Counted from the first letter of the stretch, positions 34,824 to 45,490 are shown. The stretch: DNA of 64,000 nucleotides from Sphingomonas limnosediminicola (GCF_039537965.1 NZ_BAABBM010000001.1:2269501-2333500); one strand, 5' to 3'. Numbers and translations are program-made. Notes: generated by a model from the letters alone, not told the origin.

Positions 34824-35831
34824 TTATGTCTGCTGTACCCAGCCTGCAAGTTCACGAGAGATCATCCGCTCCAGCATGTCGACGCTTTCCGGCGAATCGT
34901 TGAGGCAATCGAGCAGCGCGAACTGCTCGCCGCCGGCGTGCATGAAAGTCTCGCGGCCGCGGATCCCAAGCTCTTCGAGCGTTTCCAGGCAATCGGCGGA
35001 GAAGCCAGGTGCAGCGATGGCGATGCGCTTCACCCCCTGCTTCGGAAGTGCGGCCAGAGTCGTGTCGGTCGCTGGCTCCAGCCACTTGGCACGCCCGAAC
35101 CGCGACTGAAACGTTACTTCGACCGACCGGCCAAGCGCTTCGCCGACGAGACGTGCAGTCTTCTGACAGTGGCAATGGTAGGGATCGCCGAGCTCCAGCG
35201 TCCGCCGCGGCATGCCGTGGAAGCTGACAAGCAGCCGCTCCGGCTCGAAATCCAACGCACCTAATTGGCGAGCGATGTTCGCGCGCAGTGCGTCGATGTA
35301 GAGCGGGTCGTCGTAATAAGGCGGCAGCGTCCGCAGCGCCGGCTGGACGCGCATTCCCGCCAACGTGGCGAACACTGCGTCGTTCGCAGTCGCCGTCGTC
35401 GCCGCGCAATATTGCGGGTATAGCGGCGCCGCGAGGATCCGGGAGCAGCCCTCGCTCACCATGTTGTGGATCGCGGCTGCAATGCCCGGATTGCCGTAGC
35501 GCATCGCGTAGTGAACGCTGACGCGGTGGCCGAACCGCTCGCGCAGCGCATGCGCCTGGCGCCTGGCAATCACGGCGAGCGGCGAGCCCTCGTTCGTCCA
35601 CACCTGGTTATAGGCTTCAGCCGAACGGCGCGGCCGCGTGCGCAGGATAATGCCGTGAAGGATCGGCTTCCACGCGATTGGCGGAATCTCGACGACCCGC
35701 GGATCGCTGAGGAACTCCGCGAGGTAGCGGCGCACTGCCGTGGCGTGTGGCGCGTCGGGCGTGCCGAGGTTGATCAGCAGCAGTCCGACCTTCGGATCGG
35801 GAACGGAGGGGTGCCCCTCGGGGCGGGTCAC
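34824..35831 (-). CDS. hemH: ferrochelatase
   Basis: 335 residues; inserts iron into protoporphyrin IX, the last step of heme synthesis, at the inner membrane. LLLINLGTPDAPHATAVRRY, YNQVWTNEGSPLAVIARRQA, the AAPLYPQYCAATTAT stretch, LLVSFHGMPRRTLELGDPYH with the catalytic His, and the late PGFSADCLETLEELG are all present. GTG at 35831 overlaps the stop of the molybdopterin oxidoreductase gene (GTGA), so translation is probably coupled. Confidence 0.95.
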   Translation of the reverse strand: MTRPEGHPSVPDPKVGLLLINLGTPDAPHATAVRRYLAEFLSDPRVVEIPPIAWKPILHGIILRTRPRRSAEAYNQVWTNEGSPLAVIARRQAHALRERFGHRVSVHYAMRYGNPGIAAAIHNMVSEGCSRILAAPLYPQYCAATTATANDAVFATLAGMRVQPALRTLPPYYDDPLYIDALRANIARQLGALDFEPERLLVSFHGMPRRTLELGDPYHCHCQKTARLVGEALGRSVEVTFQSRFGRAKWLEPATDTTLAALPKQGVKRIAIAAPGFSADCLETLEELGIRGRETFMHAGGEQFALLDCLNDSPESVDMLERMISRELAGWVQQT

Positions 35832-37939
35832 GCCGTTGCCATTGGGTCGAACGGCAGCGAGCGCATGCGCTTGCCGGACCCCGCAAAAATGGCGTTGGCG
35901 ACTGCGGGAGCGAGCACGGTCGTGCCGAGCCCACTAATACCGCCGGGCGCTTCGCTGCTGGGAATGACCTCGACCATGATCTGCGGCGTGTCACCAAGGC
36001 GCGGAAGCGCAATACCGCCGATGGGCCGTGCCCGCGGCATCCCGGCGACCCATTCGGGCGAGGCGACGGTCGCTTGCGCCAGTGCCCACATCAAGCCCGC
36101 TTCGATTTGCTGGACGACGAGGCCGGTATTCATGACGCGCCCGCAATCGACGGCCGCGGCCAGGCGATGGACCTGCACACGCTGATCGCCGCCAATGGTC
36201 GCGTTGGCGACGAGCGCAATGTGCGACCCGAATGCCGTGCACCCCGCCATGCCCATCGTGCTTCCGGCGCCGCCGCCGTCCCATCCGGCAAGCCGCGCCG
36301 CGCCCTGCAAGCAGCGTGCGAGCCGCGGATCGCTTCCCAGCATCGACATGCGGAAGATCAGCGGCTCCATGCCTGCGGCGCGCGCAAGCTCGTCGATGAA
36401 GCTTTCAGTGAAGAAAGTGAATTCGCGCTGCGGAGACCCGCGCATGTAGCCCGCAGTAAAGGGCAGCGGCGCCGCGACAGATTCGATTCGGACGTTCGGG
36501 ATGCCGTAGGGCGGCACCGACCCGTCGAGCGCTTGCTTGCCCAGCTTCGATGGCGCCTTTTCGCCGGCCAGGCGCGCCAGCGCTGCGCCCATGCCATCGC
36601 CGGTCGCGACGCGCATCGCCCAGGCGGCAGTGATGCCGCCGGCCCCGGGGAGCGCCGTCATCCGGGCAAGCGCGCCCGGCGACACGCGGTCGTGGTTATG
36701 GCTGACAGACTGGGACAAGATCACTTGCACCGGCCGCTTCAACTCGCGTGCTAGCGCGGCGGCAATGGGAACGGCGTCCGGTTCCATGGCGCGGCCAGCC
36801 GGCTCACCGATCGACATCGGGTAGAGCAGGTCGCTCTCGGCGCCCTTGCCGAAGCCCGGCGCCTGCGTCCCCGCCCAAACTTCGAGGGCATCGCCAGACA
36901 ATCGCGCCGTCGCGGTGACGGGCTCCAGTCCAAGATGTTGGGAAGGCGCGACATAATAAGTGGCAGCGAGGGGACGCGAGCCCCGCACTGCCCCGTCGTA
37001 GTCGCCACGGCTGAACCATTCCTTCGCTGGATCATTGGCGAGCGCGTTCTCAAAAAGGGGGCGCATTTCCGGAGCAGTCCGAGCACCGCTGAAGACCGGA
37101 TCTGCGGCTTTGATTGCGCGCTCCGCCCACCACCAGGTGTCGGCTACGACAGCGACCCAATCATCATGCGCCGCGACGTGACGGACGCCGGGCGCGCCCT
37201 TGATTGCCTCTCTTGAGAAGTCGGTGAGCTTGCCGCCGGGCGGCGCGATGCGCACCGCGGCGAACAGCATGCCCGGCAGCCGGACATCGCCGGCGAAGCG
37301 GACGCTCCCCTCGGCCTTTCCGGGACCATCGAGGCGCTGCAGCGGCTGGCCGATCAGACGGCCCTTGGTCGAGGTCTTGAACACCGGTCGTGAAGGCGGC
37401 GTGCGGTCCGCGGCTTCTTCAGCAAGCTCGCCGAAGGAGAAGGTGCGATTACCGTTCATGACGAAGCCGTCTGCGGTGTCGCATTCGCTGGGACTGACGC
37501 TCCAGCGGTCGGCGGCAGCGCCGATGAGCATTGCCCGCGCAATCGCTGCGGCCTCGCGCATTGGCTGCTCGAAGGCGCGCACCGACGTCGACGCGGCGGT
37601 TATACGGATGTCCTTCGGCCAGTCCTGTTCCTGGTCCAGGCCGTTGACGTAAGCCGAGGTCATCGGCGCGGGCTCGACCCCGACCGTCTCCCAAGCCGCG
37701 CCCAGCTCATCGGCGACGATCTGCGGAAGCGCTGTCCAGATACCCTGGCCGGTCTCGACCTGCGGCACCGCAATGGTGATCCGGCCTTCGCGGCTGATCT
37801 TGATATAGTCGTTGAAGGCCTGTTCGCCGCGGCCCGTCGCGAGGTCGCTATGCGCGCCTTTCGGCCACAGCGCATAGCCGACGATCAGGCCGACCCCGAC
37901 CCCGCCGCCTATCAGCAATGTACGGCGATCGATGTTCAA
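35828..37939 (-). CDS. molybdopterin-binding oxidoreductase, IorB-like large subunit
   Basis: About 703 residues. The start chosen is TTG 37939, overlapping the upstream stop (TTGA); it gives [20 protein letters not shown], an RR-type leader with a hydrophobic stretch. Then VPQVETGQGIWTALPQIVAD, RLDGPGKAEGSVRFAGDVRL, MRGSPQREFTFFTESFIDEL and AVDCGRVMNTGLVVQQIEAG match the isoquinoline 1-oxidoreductase beta-type subunits of the xanthine dehydrogenase family. Such enzymes need a small 2Fe-2S partner (IorA-like), which is not in this operon. It would act in the periplasm. Confidence 0.85.
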   Translation of the reverse strand: MNIDRRTLLIGGGVGVGLIVGYALWPKGAHSDLATGRGEQAFNDYIKISREGRITIAVPQVETGQGIWTALPQIVADELGAAWETVGVEPAPMTSAYVNGLDQEQDWPKDIRITAASTSVRAFEQPMREAAAIARAMLIGAAADRWSVSPSECDTADGFVMNGNRTFSFGELAEEAADRTPPSRPVFKTSTKGRLIGQPLQRLDGPGKAEGSVRFAGDVRLPGMLFAAVRIAPPGGKLTDFSREAIKGAPGVRHVAAHDDWVAVVADTWWWAERAIKAADPVFSGARTAPEMRPLFENALANDPAKEWFSRGDYDGAVRGSRPLAATYYVAPSQHLGLEPVTATARLSGDALEVWAGTQAPGFGKGAESDLLYPMSIGEPAGRAMEPDAVPIAAALARELKRPVQVILSQSVSHNHDRVSPGALARMTALPGAGGITAAWAMRVATGDGMGAALARLAGEKAPSKLGKQALDGSVPPYGIPNVRIESVAAPLPFTAGYMRGSPQREFTFFTESFIDELARAAGMEPLIFRMSMLGSDPRLARCLQGAARLAGWDGGGAGSTMGMAGCTAFGSHIALVANATIGGDQRVQVHRLAAAVDCGRVMNTGLVVQQIEAGLMWALAQATVASPEWVAGMPRARPIGGIALPRLGDTPQIMVEVIPSSEAPGGISGLGTTVLAPAVANAIFAGSGKRMRSLPFDPMATA

Positions 37940-39591
37940 TTTGCGTATTGCGCCTTCAAGGAGCGGCGATCGATCTTGCCGGTGCCCAGCCTGGGCAGCG
38001 GTTCTTCGCTGAAGATGAAGCGGCACGGCACTTTGAACTTGGCTATCCGCCCCTCGAGAAAATTGCGGAGGTCGCTTTCGGACAGGCCGTTCTTGCTGTG
38101 AACGACGGCGATCGGCACCTCGCCGAGGCGCTCGTCCGGGACCCCGAACACGGCGACTTCGTCCACCTGCGGGCAAGCATAGCATTCGGCCTCGACTTCA
38201 GCCGCCGAGATATTCTCGCCGCCGCGGATGATAATTTCCTTCTTGCGGTCGACAATAAAGAGATAGCCCTCCTCGTCGATATATCCGACGTCGCCGGTGC
38301 GGATGTAGCCGTCGTGCGTGAACAGGGCCGCCGTCGCTTCCGGATTGCGGAAATAGCTTTTGATGTTGGACGCGCTGCGAATGCCGATTTCACCGACCTC
38401 GCTGGTCGGCAAATGCGCGTCGCCGGCGCCGAGGATGGCGAGCTCGACGTACGGTTTTTGCGCGCGGCCCGTCGAGGCGGGTTTGGCAGCGTAATTGCCC
38501 CAGTAATTGGCGCAGCCAGCGGCGTTCGTTTCCGTAAGCCCGTAGCCGAGCGCAGGCTGCGCGTTCGGGAATTCCTGCCGCAGCCGCTCGACATGGGTCA
38601 CGGGGCGCGGCGCGCCGCCGGCGGTGATGTCCGTCAGCGAGGATAGATCATATTTGCCGCGATCGGGGTGGTTCATGAGCTCGAGGCTCATGGTCGGCAC
38701 ACCGACGAAATAGGTGATCTTCTCTTTCTCGATCAGCCGCAGCGCCTCCGTCGCGTCCCACTTGGGCATGATGACCATGCAGCGGCCGATGACGAAGCTG
38801 TTGATCATCACCGGCACTTCGCCCGTGACGTGGAACAAGGGCACGCTGAGCAAGGTGCGCGGCTGTGCGGTCGGCGCGCGACCCTCGCTCGCCAGAATTC
38901 CGAGCAGGACGATCAGCCCGGTCGCATAGGCGTAGGTCGCCGTCGTCACCCCGCGATGCGTCGACAATGCGCCCTTTGAGTCACCGGTCGATCCCGATGT
39001 GAAGAGGATGGTCGCGTCGTCGTCGGGCGAGATCTCGGGAAGCGGTCCGTCGCCGCCGTCGAGCAATTCGGCCATCGCCTGCTCGATCGGGAGCTCGATC
39101 GGCAGCGAAAGGATGTCGCGCCCGACGCATTTCGCCGCAAGCCGTTTTGCGCGCGGCCCGTCGGCGACGATCAGCTTCGGATCCGTGAGCTGGACCGCAT
39201 GTTCCATTTCATGCGCTTCCCACCAGCCGTTGAGCAACGTGGCGACGCCGCCGGCCTTGAGGATGCCCATGTAGCTGACGATCCAGGCCGGGCAGTTGCG
39301 CATCGCGATGCCGACGCGGTCGCCCTTCTGGACGCCCCGCGCAACGAAGCCGTGCGCCACCCGCTCCGAAAGTCTGTCGAGCTCGGCGAAGGTCAGGCGC
39401 TGGTCGCCAGCAACGACCGCTTCCTTTTCGCCGTTGATCTCGCAGAAGGCCCGGAACAGGCCGGGGACCGTCGGCGGCAAATTGCCGACGATCGCGCGCC
39501 CCTCGGCGTCCTTGTCGATCACCAGCCGGCCACCAGGTCCGGTGACCTGCGCCAACACCTCGTCAAACCTCCGGTCGAGCTCGGTCGGCAT
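37936..39591 (-). CDS. class I adenylate-forming acyl-CoA synthetase
   Basis: 551 residues. The P-loop reads [20 protein letters not shown], followed by [20 protein letters not shown], then [20 protein letters not shown] and [20 protein letters not shown], and the catalytic Lys region near the end in [19 protein letters not shown]. It activates a carboxylic acid to its CoA ester by an acyl-AMP. Its chain-length or aromatic preference cannot be read safely. It starts the leftward operon with the oxidoreductase and hemH. Confidence 0.92.
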   Translation of the reverse strand: MPTELDRRFDEVLAQVTGPGGRLVIDKDAEGRAIVGNLPPTVPGLFRAFCEINGEKEAVVAGDQRLTFAELDRLSERVAHGFVARGVQKGDRVGIAMRNCPAWIVSYMGILKAGGVATLLNGWWEAHEMEHAVQLTDPKLIVADGPRAKRLAAKCVGRDILSLPIELPIEQAMAELLDGGDGPLPEISPDDDATILFTSGSTGDSKGALSTHRGVTTATYAYATGLIVLLGILASEGRAPTAQPRTLLSVPLFHVTGEVPVMINSFVIGRCMVIMPKWDATEALRLIEKEKITYFVGVPTMSLELMNHPDRGKYDLSSLTDITAGGAPRPVTHVERLRQEFPNAQPALGYGLTETNAAGCANYWGNYAAKPASTGRAQKPYVELAILGAGDAHLPTSEVGEIGIRSASNIKSYFRNPEATAALFTHDGYIRTGDVGYIDEEGYLFIVDRKKEIIIRGGENISAAEVEAECYACPQVDEVAVFGVPDERLGEVPIAVVHSKNGLSESDLRNFLEGRIAKFKVPCRFIFSEEPLPRLGTGKIDRRSLKAQYAN

Positions 39592-39649
39592 TTATCCAGC
39601 GCTCTCCTTTGCCTTTGCGGCCACCCGCCTTATGAGGCGCTGTTCTTTG

Positions 39650-40543
39650 ATGGGGAAGCCCTTGCAAGTCGCCGATTATCCAGGGTTCACGAAGTTCACG
39701 GACCTCGGCCTGTCACCCGTCGTATTCCACATCGGGTCGTTTGCCCTGCGCTGGTACAGTCTTGCCTATTTAGCGGGCATCTTCATCGGCTTCTGGTACC
39801 TGCTGAAGCTCATCCGCCAGCCGGGCGCGCCGATGGCCAGGCGCCACGCCGACGACCTCGTCTTCTACGCGGCGCTCGGAATCATTCTCGGCGGCCGGAT
39901 CGGATACGTTCTTTTCTACAATTTCGGGGACTATCTCCGCCATCCGATCGAGATCCTTAAGCTGTGGGACGGCGGCATGTCCTTCCACGGCGGCGTGATC
40001 GGGACGTCGCTCGGCATTTTCTACTTCGCGCATAAGGAGAAGCTGAACTGGCTGCGCGTGCACGACTATGTCGCCTGTTGCGTACCCTTCGGCCTCTTTT
40101 TCGGACGCCTCGCCAATTTCGTGAACGGTGAATTGTGGGGCGCGGTGACGACGGTGCCTTGGGCGATCCGCTTCCAGGAGCTGAACCAGTATCGCGAGCT
40201 CGTCACCGGCCCGCCGCGTCATCCGAGCCAGCTGTACGAGGCATTCCTCGAAGGTATCGTCCTGTTCGCCATCCTTTCGTGGATGTTCTGGAAGACGCAG
40301 TCGCGGTACGAGCCGGGCAAGCTCGTCGGTGCGTTCCTGTTCTTCTACGGCCTCTTCCGCTTCGGCGTGGAATTCATCCGTGAGCCCGACAGCCAGCTGA
40401 TTGCCTTCACCCAGGCGACCCATTTGCACATGGGCCAGTGGTTGTCGCTGCCGATGATCCTTGGCGGCCTGTATCTGATGCTCACAGCCAAACGCCGCCG
40501 CGTCCGCGTCGAGCCGACCGTCGGAACCGCCTCGGTCGCGTGA
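39650..40543 (+). CDS. lgt: prolipoprotein diacylglyceryl transferase
   Basis: 297 residues, polytopic inner-membrane enzyme that adds diacylglycerol from phosphatidylglycerol to the lipobox cysteine. Conserved parts are [60 protein letters not shown], and [29 protein letters not shown], and [15 protein letters not shown] 39650 is the likeliest start though an ATG at 39632 is in frame. Its stop overlaps the next start (GTGA), so it heads a coupled operon. Several predicted lipoproteins in the window depend on it. Confidence 0.95.
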   Translation: MGKPLQVADYPGFTKFTDLGLSPVVFHIGSFALRWYSLAYLAGIFIGFWYLLKLIRQPGAPMARRHADDLVFYAALGIILGGRIGYVLFYNFGDYLRHPIEILKLWDGGMSFHGGVIGTSLGIFYFAHKEKLNWLRVHDYVACCVPFGLFFGRLANFVNGELWGAVTTVPWAIRFQELNQYRELVTGPPRHPSQLYEAFLEGIVLFAILSWMFWKTQSRYEPGKLVGAFLFFYGLFRFGVEFIREPDSQLIAFTQATHLHMGQWLSLPMILGGLYLMLTAKRRRVRVEPTVGTASVA

Positions 40544-41517
40544 CGCCGCTCGAGCGGGCATTGCGCGAGCGCATTGCTGCCGAGGGTCCGATCAGCGTCG
40601 AGACCTTCATGCACGCGTGCAATGAATATTATTACGCGACGCGCGATCCGTTGGGTGTTGGCGGCGATTTCACCACGGCACCGGAAATCAGCCAGATGTT
40701 CGGCGAGATGGTTGGGGCTGCGGTCGCCGATGCGTGGAAGCGCGCCGGATCGCCGGCCAGCGCGGCCTATGTGGAGCTAGGGCCGGGGCGAGGGACGCTC
40801 GCTGCCGACGCGTTGCGCGTGCTTCGCGCTGCTGGCTTTGCGGGCGGCGTGGACTTCGTTGAGACCAGTCCGATGCTGCGCGACGCGCAAAAGCGCGCCG
40901 TACCAAACGCGACCTGGCATGACAGAATCGAGGGCCTGCCGCAGCGCCCGATGCTTCTGGTTGCCAACGAATTCCTCGACGCGCTTCCGATCCAGCAACA
41001 CGTCGGCGGCATCGAGCGGCGCGTCACAGTGGCGGCAGGTGGCCTGGCTTTCGATCGTGACGGAGAGATTGTCGAGACGTCGCCAATTCGCGATGAAGTT
41101 GCGGCGACGATTGCACGCAGGCTGCTCGCCGATGGCGGTGCCGCCTTGTTCATCGATTACGGACACTCCAAAAGTGCGCCCGGCGACACGCTTCAGGCGG
41201 TTCGTGAGCACCGCTTCGCGCCGGTGCTCGCCGATCCGGGAGAACAAGACCTGACTTCCCACGTCGATTTCGAATCGATCGGCATTGCGGCGCGCAACGC
41301 TGGGGCTGGAGTGACGCCGGTTGCGGTCCAGGGCGACTGGCTGATCCGGCTCGGTATCGAATCTCGCGCGCAATCGCTGTCGCGCGCCAATCCCGACCGC
41401 GCGGGCGATGTCGAAGCGGCGCTGCGTCGGCTTACCTCGCCGGATCAAATGGGTCAGTTGTTCAAGGTGATCGCAATTCACTCGCCCGATTGGCCGGCGC
41501 CCGCGGGCCTCGCATGA
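40540..41517 (+). CDS. SAM-dependent methyltransferase, MidA/NDUFAF7-like
   Basis: 325 residues from GTG 40540. The family start [20 protein letters not shown], the block [20 protein letters not shown], the SAM site [35 protein letters not shown] and [20 protein letters not shown] are all visible. NDUFAF7 methylates an arginine of a complex I subunit in mitochondria; bacterial members are presumed protein arginine methyltransferases. It overlaps lgt and the acetyltransferase by four bases each. Confidence 0.9.
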   Translation: MTPLERALRERIAAEGPISVETFMHACNEYYYATRDPLGVGGDFTTAPEISQMFGEMVGAAVADAWKRAGSPASAAYVELGPGRGTLAADALRVLRAAGFAGGVDFVETSPMLRDAQKRAVPNATWHDRIEGLPQRPMLLVANEFLDALPIQQHVGGIERRVTVAAGGLAFDRDGEIVETSPIRDEVAATIARRLLADGGAALFIDYGHSKSAPGDTLQAVREHRFAPVLADPGEQDLTSHVDFESIGIAARNAGAGVTPVAVQGDWLIRLGIESRAQSLSRANPDRAGDVEAALRRLTSPDQMGQLFKVIAIHSPDWPAPAGLA

Positions 41518-42020
41518 CGCGCTATCGCGACGGTGAATTGGCCGACGCCGAAGCGCTCGACCGCATCTTCCGCACCAGCTTCTGCGATACCTTCGCGCAC
41601 CTCTACAAAGACGAAGATTTGCAGGCGTTCCTCGGTAGCTTCGGTCTCGAGGATTGGCGGTCCGAACTGCGGGACCCCAGTTACGCCTTCCGCATCGCAG
41701 AAGTCGATGGCGAGCCAGTCGGTTACGTGAAGCTCGGGCCGATGGCATTGCCGGTGGAGACGGCCGCCACCGGCATGGACCTCAAGCAGTTCTACATCCT
41801 GAAAGAACATCACGGCGCCGGCATCGCGCAGGAGCTGATGGACTGGGCGCTCGTCGAAGCGCGGCGGCGCGGCATCGAAGAGCTTTATCTTACCGTCTAT
41901 GTCGACAATCACCGCGCCCGGCGTTTCTACCACCGCTATGGCTTCGAAGCGGTTGGCCGCTACGATTTCATGGTCGGCAACCACCCGGATGAAGACACGA
42001 TCATGCGGAAGAAGCTGTGA
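41514..42020 (+). CDS. GNAT-family N-acetyltransferase
   Basis: 168 residues from ATG 41514, which overlaps the methyltransferase stop (ATGA). The acetyl-CoA binding stretch is QFYILKEHHGAGIAQELMDW, followed by YLTVYVDNHRARRFYHRYGF, the classical motif B. It is 168 residues, normal for the family. The acceptor amine is unknown. Coupled to both neighbours, so it is expressed with lgt and pgeF. Confidence 0.9.
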   Translation: MTRYRDGELADAEALDRIFRTSFCDTFAHLYKDEDLQAFLGSFGLEDWRSELRDPSYAFRIAEVDGEPVGYVKLGPMALPVETAATGMDLKQFYILKEHHGAGIAQELMDWALVEARRRGIEELYLTVYVDNHRARRFYHRYGFEAVGRYDFMVGNHPDEDTIMRKKL

Positions 42021-42793
42021 GCGGCGTGGAGATCATCCGGGCGACCTCGCTCGGGTCGCTGCCGCACGGCTTTCTCGGTCGGCGCGGCGGCGTTTCGACG
42101 GGAGAGCTCGAGGGCCTCAACGTCGGCTATGGCAGCAACGACGACCGCGCCGCCATCGACGAGAACCGCCGCCTTGCAGTCGCCGCCGTCCTGCCCGGCG
42201 CGGAGATGGCTACCGTCCACCAGGTCCATTCGGGCGAAGCCGTTTATGTCGAGCAACCGTGGCCGCAGGCGGAGCGGCCGCACGCCGATGCGATGGTGAC
42301 CGACCGGCCGGGCATCCTGCTCGGGATCCTTACCGCCGACTGCGCGCCGGTGCTGTTCGCCGATGTCGAAAGCGGGATCGTCGGCGCAGCGCACGCGGGT
42401 TGGCGGGGGGCGGTCGCCGGTGTCACCGATGCGACCATCTCGGCCATGATCGGCCTCGGCGCGCGCCGCGATCGCATCAGGGCGACCGTCGGTCCGTGTA
42501 TCGCGCAGCCATCTTACGAGGTCGACGGTGCGTTCCAGCAGCGCTTCCTCGACGAAGACCCGGACAACCACCGTTTCTTTAAGCCAGGACCATCGGGCAA
42601 GCCGCACTTCGCCCTGGAGGCCTTTGTCGTCTCGCGCTTGGTCGCGGCGGGGATCGAAGAGGTCGAAGCGCTGCGCCTCGACACTTATGCCGAGCCCGAC
42701 CGGTTCTACAGCTTCCGCGGAGCCACTCACCGGGGCGAAGCGGACTATGGCCGACAAGTCAGCCTTATCGGCCTCCCTCGAACTTCAGCTTGA
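42017..42793 (+). CDS. pgeF: peptidoglycan editing factor, laccase-domain protein
   Basis: 258 residues of the YfiH/PgeF family. LPHGFLGRRGGVSTGELEGL, NVGYGSNDDRAAIDENRRL, VHQVHSGEAVYV, ILTADCAPVLF, AAHAGWRGAVAGV and GPCIAQPSYEVDGAFQQRF give the histidine and cysteine metal-site residues. PgeF removes wrongly incorporated amino acids from the peptidoglycan stem, and homologues also act on purine nucleosides. GTG 42017 overlaps the acetyltransferase stop. Confidence 0.92.
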   Translation: MSGVEIIRATSLGSLPHGFLGRRGGVSTGELEGLNVGYGSNDDRAAIDENRRLAVAAVLPGAEMATVHQVHSGEAVYVEQPWPQAERPHADAMVTDRPGILLGILTADCAPVLFADVESGIVGAAHAGWRGAVAGVTDATISAMIGLGARRDRIRATVGPCIAQPSYEVDGAFQQRFLDEDPDNHRFFKPGPSGKPHFALEAFVVSRLVAAGIEEVEALRLDTYAEPDRFYSFRGATHRGEADYGRQVSLIGLPRTSA

Positions 42794-42840
42794 CCATGTT
42801 CGGAGGCGGGGCCTAGCGACCTCGGCCAAGGAGAACAGTT

Positions 42841-44151
42841 TTGCCTACCGAAGACGAAATCAGCGGCGTCCCGACCCAACACCGCCGGCCGCGCCCGTCG
42901 CCGACCCAGATCGGCAACCGCAAGCTCACCGCGCAGTCGCTGATGCTCGGCTATGGGTTTGACCCCGAACTGAGCGAGGGATCGCTAAAGCCGCCGATCT
43001 TCCTGACGTCGACCTTCGTGTTCGAGAATGCGGCCGCGGGTAAGCGCTTCTTCGAAGGCGTGACCGGCAAGCGTCCCGGTGGCGCCGAAGGCCTCATCTA
43101 TTCGCGCTTTAACGGGCCCAACCAGGAGATCCTCGAGGACCGGCTGGCGCTTTGGGAAGACGCCGACGACGCACTTGCTTTCTCGAGCGGCATGTCGGCG
43201 ATCGCTACGCTGTTGATGACCTTCGTTCGACCGGGCGACTGCGTCGTCCACTCCGGGCCGCTCTACGCCGCGACAGAAACGCTCATCGCCAAGATCCTCG
43301 GCCAGTTCGGCGTTCACTGGGTCGATTTCCCATCAGGCGCGACGCGCGAGGAAATCGACGCTGCCATCGCCAAGGGCAGGGAGAAGGGCCGCGTCAGCCT
43401 CATCTATCTCGAAAGCCCGGCCAATCCGACCAACATGCTGGTCGATGTCGAGGCAGTCTCGGCGGCGCGCGATGCCGCATTCGGTGCCGATGAGAAGCCG
43501 CCGATCGCCATCGACAACACCTTCCTCGGCCCGCTGTGGGCCAAGCCGCTGGCGCAGGGCGCGGACCTATCGGTTTACAGCCTCACGAAATATGTCGGCG
43601 GGCATAGCGACCTCGTCGCCGGCGGCATCGTCGGCGAGAAGGGGCTGATCAATCAGATCCGTTCGTTCCGGAATACGATCGGTACGATCTGCGATCCGAA
43701 CACGGCGTGGATGCTGCTTCGGAGTCTGGAGACGCTGGAACTCCGCATGACCCGCGCAGGCGAAAATGCCGCGAAGGTGTGCGACTTCCTGCGCAGCCAC
43801 CCGAAGGTCGAGAAGATCGGCTATCTCGGCTTCCTCGAAGAAGGATCGCGCCAGGCGGACATCTACAAGCGCCACTGCACTGGCGCGGGATCCACCTTCT
43901 CGCTCTATCTCAAGGGCGGGGAAGCGGAGGCGTTCCGTTTCCTCGACGCGCTGCAGATCGCAAACCTCGCGGTCAGCCTCGGCGGCACCGAGACGCTGGC
44001 CAGCGCGCCGGCCGCGATGACGCATTTGTCGGTTCCCGACGAGCGCAAGAAGCAGCTCGACATCACGCCGAACCTTGTGCGCATCTCGATCGGCGTCGAG
44101 GATGCGGACGACCTCATCGCCGACTTCGCGAATGCGCTGACGGCGGTTTAG
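42841..44151 (+). CDS. PLP-dependent cystathionine gamma-synthase family protein
   Basis: 436 residues starting with TTG 42841, which follows AAGGAG by seven bases. The fold-type I PLP signature is clear: YSRFNGPNQEILEDRLALWE, DALAFSSGMSAIATLLMTFV, IYLESPANPTNMLVDVEAVS, IDNTFLGPLWAKPL, and SVYSLTKYVGGHSDLVAGGI with the PLP Lys. The end VRISIGVEDADDLIADF is typical. It makes or breaks C-S bonds in methionine/cysteine metabolism; gamma-synthase and gamma-lyase cannot be told apart here. Confidence 0.9.
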   Translation: MPTEDEISGVPTQHRRPRPSPTQIGNRKLTAQSLMLGYGFDPELSEGSLKPPIFLTSTFVFENAAAGKRFFEGVTGKRPGGAEGLIYSRFNGPNQEILEDRLALWEDADDALAFSSGMSAIATLLMTFVRPGDCVVHSGPLYAATETLIAKILGQFGVHWVDFPSGATREEIDAAIAKGREKGRVSLIYLESPANPTNMLVDVEAVSAARDAAFGADEKPPIAIDNTFLGPLWAKPLAQGADLSVYSLTKYVGGHSDLVAGGIVGEKGLINQIRSFRNTIGTICDPNTAWMLLRSLETLELRMTRAGENAAKVCDFLRSHPKVEKIGYLGFLEEGSRQADIYKRHCTGAGSTFSLYLKGGEAEAFRFLDALQIANLAVSLGGTETLASAPAAMTHLSVPDERKKQLDITPNLVRISIGVEDADDLIADFANALTAV

Positions 44152-44256
44152 GGGGGGACAAGACAGACCTTCGTCCTACGTAAAAGCACTGATTGGGATT
44201 TGCTGCCCCGATTGTAATTCAAGAGCCTGCTGAGAACGATCCTCGGGAGGCCGCCC

Positions 44257-44811
44257 TTGAGTACCAAGCCTTCGTTGGCGACATCGACCCTGACGCGACG
44301 GAAGGTCGGCTGGAGTTTGGTTGTCCTTGCGGCGATTGCCGCAACGGCCTTTCTGGCCATGCGGAATTTCGCATCGGTTAACCGCGCCCCTGACTCGCCG
44401 GCCGACGAGCGCCTGGTCTGGATTGGCACGAAGACCATTCTCCTGACCCCGGATCAACTCGGGCGAGAGATGGCGGAATGGTATAATTCCAGCGAGGAGG
44501 CCACGCTTGCCTTCGAGCTGAGCGACCTGTCTTTCGTCCCCAATTCAAGCGAAGTCAGCCCTGTCGGTCTCGCGAGGGTAAGGCAGATCGCGCGTCTGAT
44601 GCAGGATCATTCGGCCATCACCACCCACATCGCGGCGCCGGTGAATGTTCCGAGCCCGGCGGACAAGGTGCTTGATGATCAGCGAGCGGTGAGTTTTCGC
44701 GGTGCTCTGGTTGCGCAGGGCGTGGATGCGTCCCGCGTCACCATCGTGACCGAAGACGACAGCACCCCGACCGCGAGAGAGTCGCAAATCGTCGTCCACC
44801 TCATGAAGTAG
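44257..44811 (+). CDS. membrane-anchored protein with OmpA-like C-terminus
   Basis: 184 residues from TTG 44257, which follows GGGAGG. One transmembrane helix (WSLVVLAAIAATAFLAM) anchors a periplasmic part. The last 110 residues have the beta-alpha pattern of OmpA-like peptidoglycan-binding domains: LAFELSDLSFVPNSSEVSPV, ARVRQIARLMQDHSAITTHI, VLDDQRAVSFRGALVAQGVD. Key Asp and Arg residues that hold diaminopimelate are not obvious, so binding is uncertain. Confidence 0.62.
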   Translation: MSTKPSLATSTLTRRKVGWSLVVLAAIAATAFLAMRNFASVNRAPDSPADERLVWIGTKTILLTPDQLGREMAEWYNSSEEATLAFELSDLSFVPNSSEVSPVGLARVRQIARLMQDHSAITTHIAAPVNVPSPADKVLDDQRAVSFRGALVAQGVDASRVTIVTEDDSTPTARESQIVVHLMK

Positions 44812-44923
44812 CCAACGAACGCGCTTCCCGCGCGATTGAAGAGGCACGCTTGGGTCAGGAGAAAATCGCCGTCAGGCGAGGCGCTCGCCACAATCGGTGA
44901 CGAACGCCTCGTGAAGCCCTTCG

Positions 44924-45319
44924 TTAGTGCGGCTGATTTGCGCAGGCCACGTCATATTGCGAAACGGACGCAGTGTTGCGCGAGTTTTGCGGTTGCTCGC
45001 CGGCATATTTGGAGCCGGCCGTGCCGCCATCCTGATTGAATGCCGAGCCCGGTGCCGTCCCGGAATTGCCCGGAGGCGAGCCGGTTGTCTCACAGGATTG
45101 CATGGGCTGGCCCGTGGCGTGCTGCGGGGAGTTCAGGTGATTGTATCCGCCGCCATTTCCGGTCGGCGACTGAGTGGTCGTCGGCGTGGTAGTAGAGGTC
45201 GGGCCATGCATTGCCGCACCACCGCCTGGAGGCGCGCCACCTGGCGGAGCGGCGAAAGTGATTGCGGGTGCAACGGCAAAAGCTCCAGCCACCATCACGG
45301 TGATTAAACTGCGTCTCAT
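44924..45319 (-). CDS. small secreted Gly/Pro/Thr-rich protein
   Basis: 131 residues. A good signal peptide (MRRSLITVMVAGAFAVAPAI then TFA) is followed by a disordered chain with PPGGAPPGGG, repeated Thr and Asn and a few Cys near the end (QSCETTG and DVACANQPH). No folded domain is recognised. Similar low-complexity secreted proteins are common in sphingomonads. Two cysteines might form a disulphide. Role unknown. Confidence 0.65.
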   Translation of the reverse strand: MRRSLITVMVAGAFAVAPAITFAAPPGGAPPGGGAAMHGPTSTTTPTTTQSPTGNGGGYNHLNSPQHATGQPMQSCETTGSPPGNSGTAPGSAFNQDGGTAGSKYAGEQPQNSRNTASVSQYDVACANQPH

Positions 45320-45490
45320 GGCAGAGGTCCTTCATGTGCCGTGGCGCCCCTGTTGTGCGCAAGTTCGCGCGTCTGCCACGTGGTCTGAGCGACTTACGCT
45401 CGCTCATATCACTAACACGACGGGTTACAGGTCGTTCCTCGCTCCGGCTTGGGAAGAACTGTGTTCGCCGACATCATCGAGGAGCCCGGA

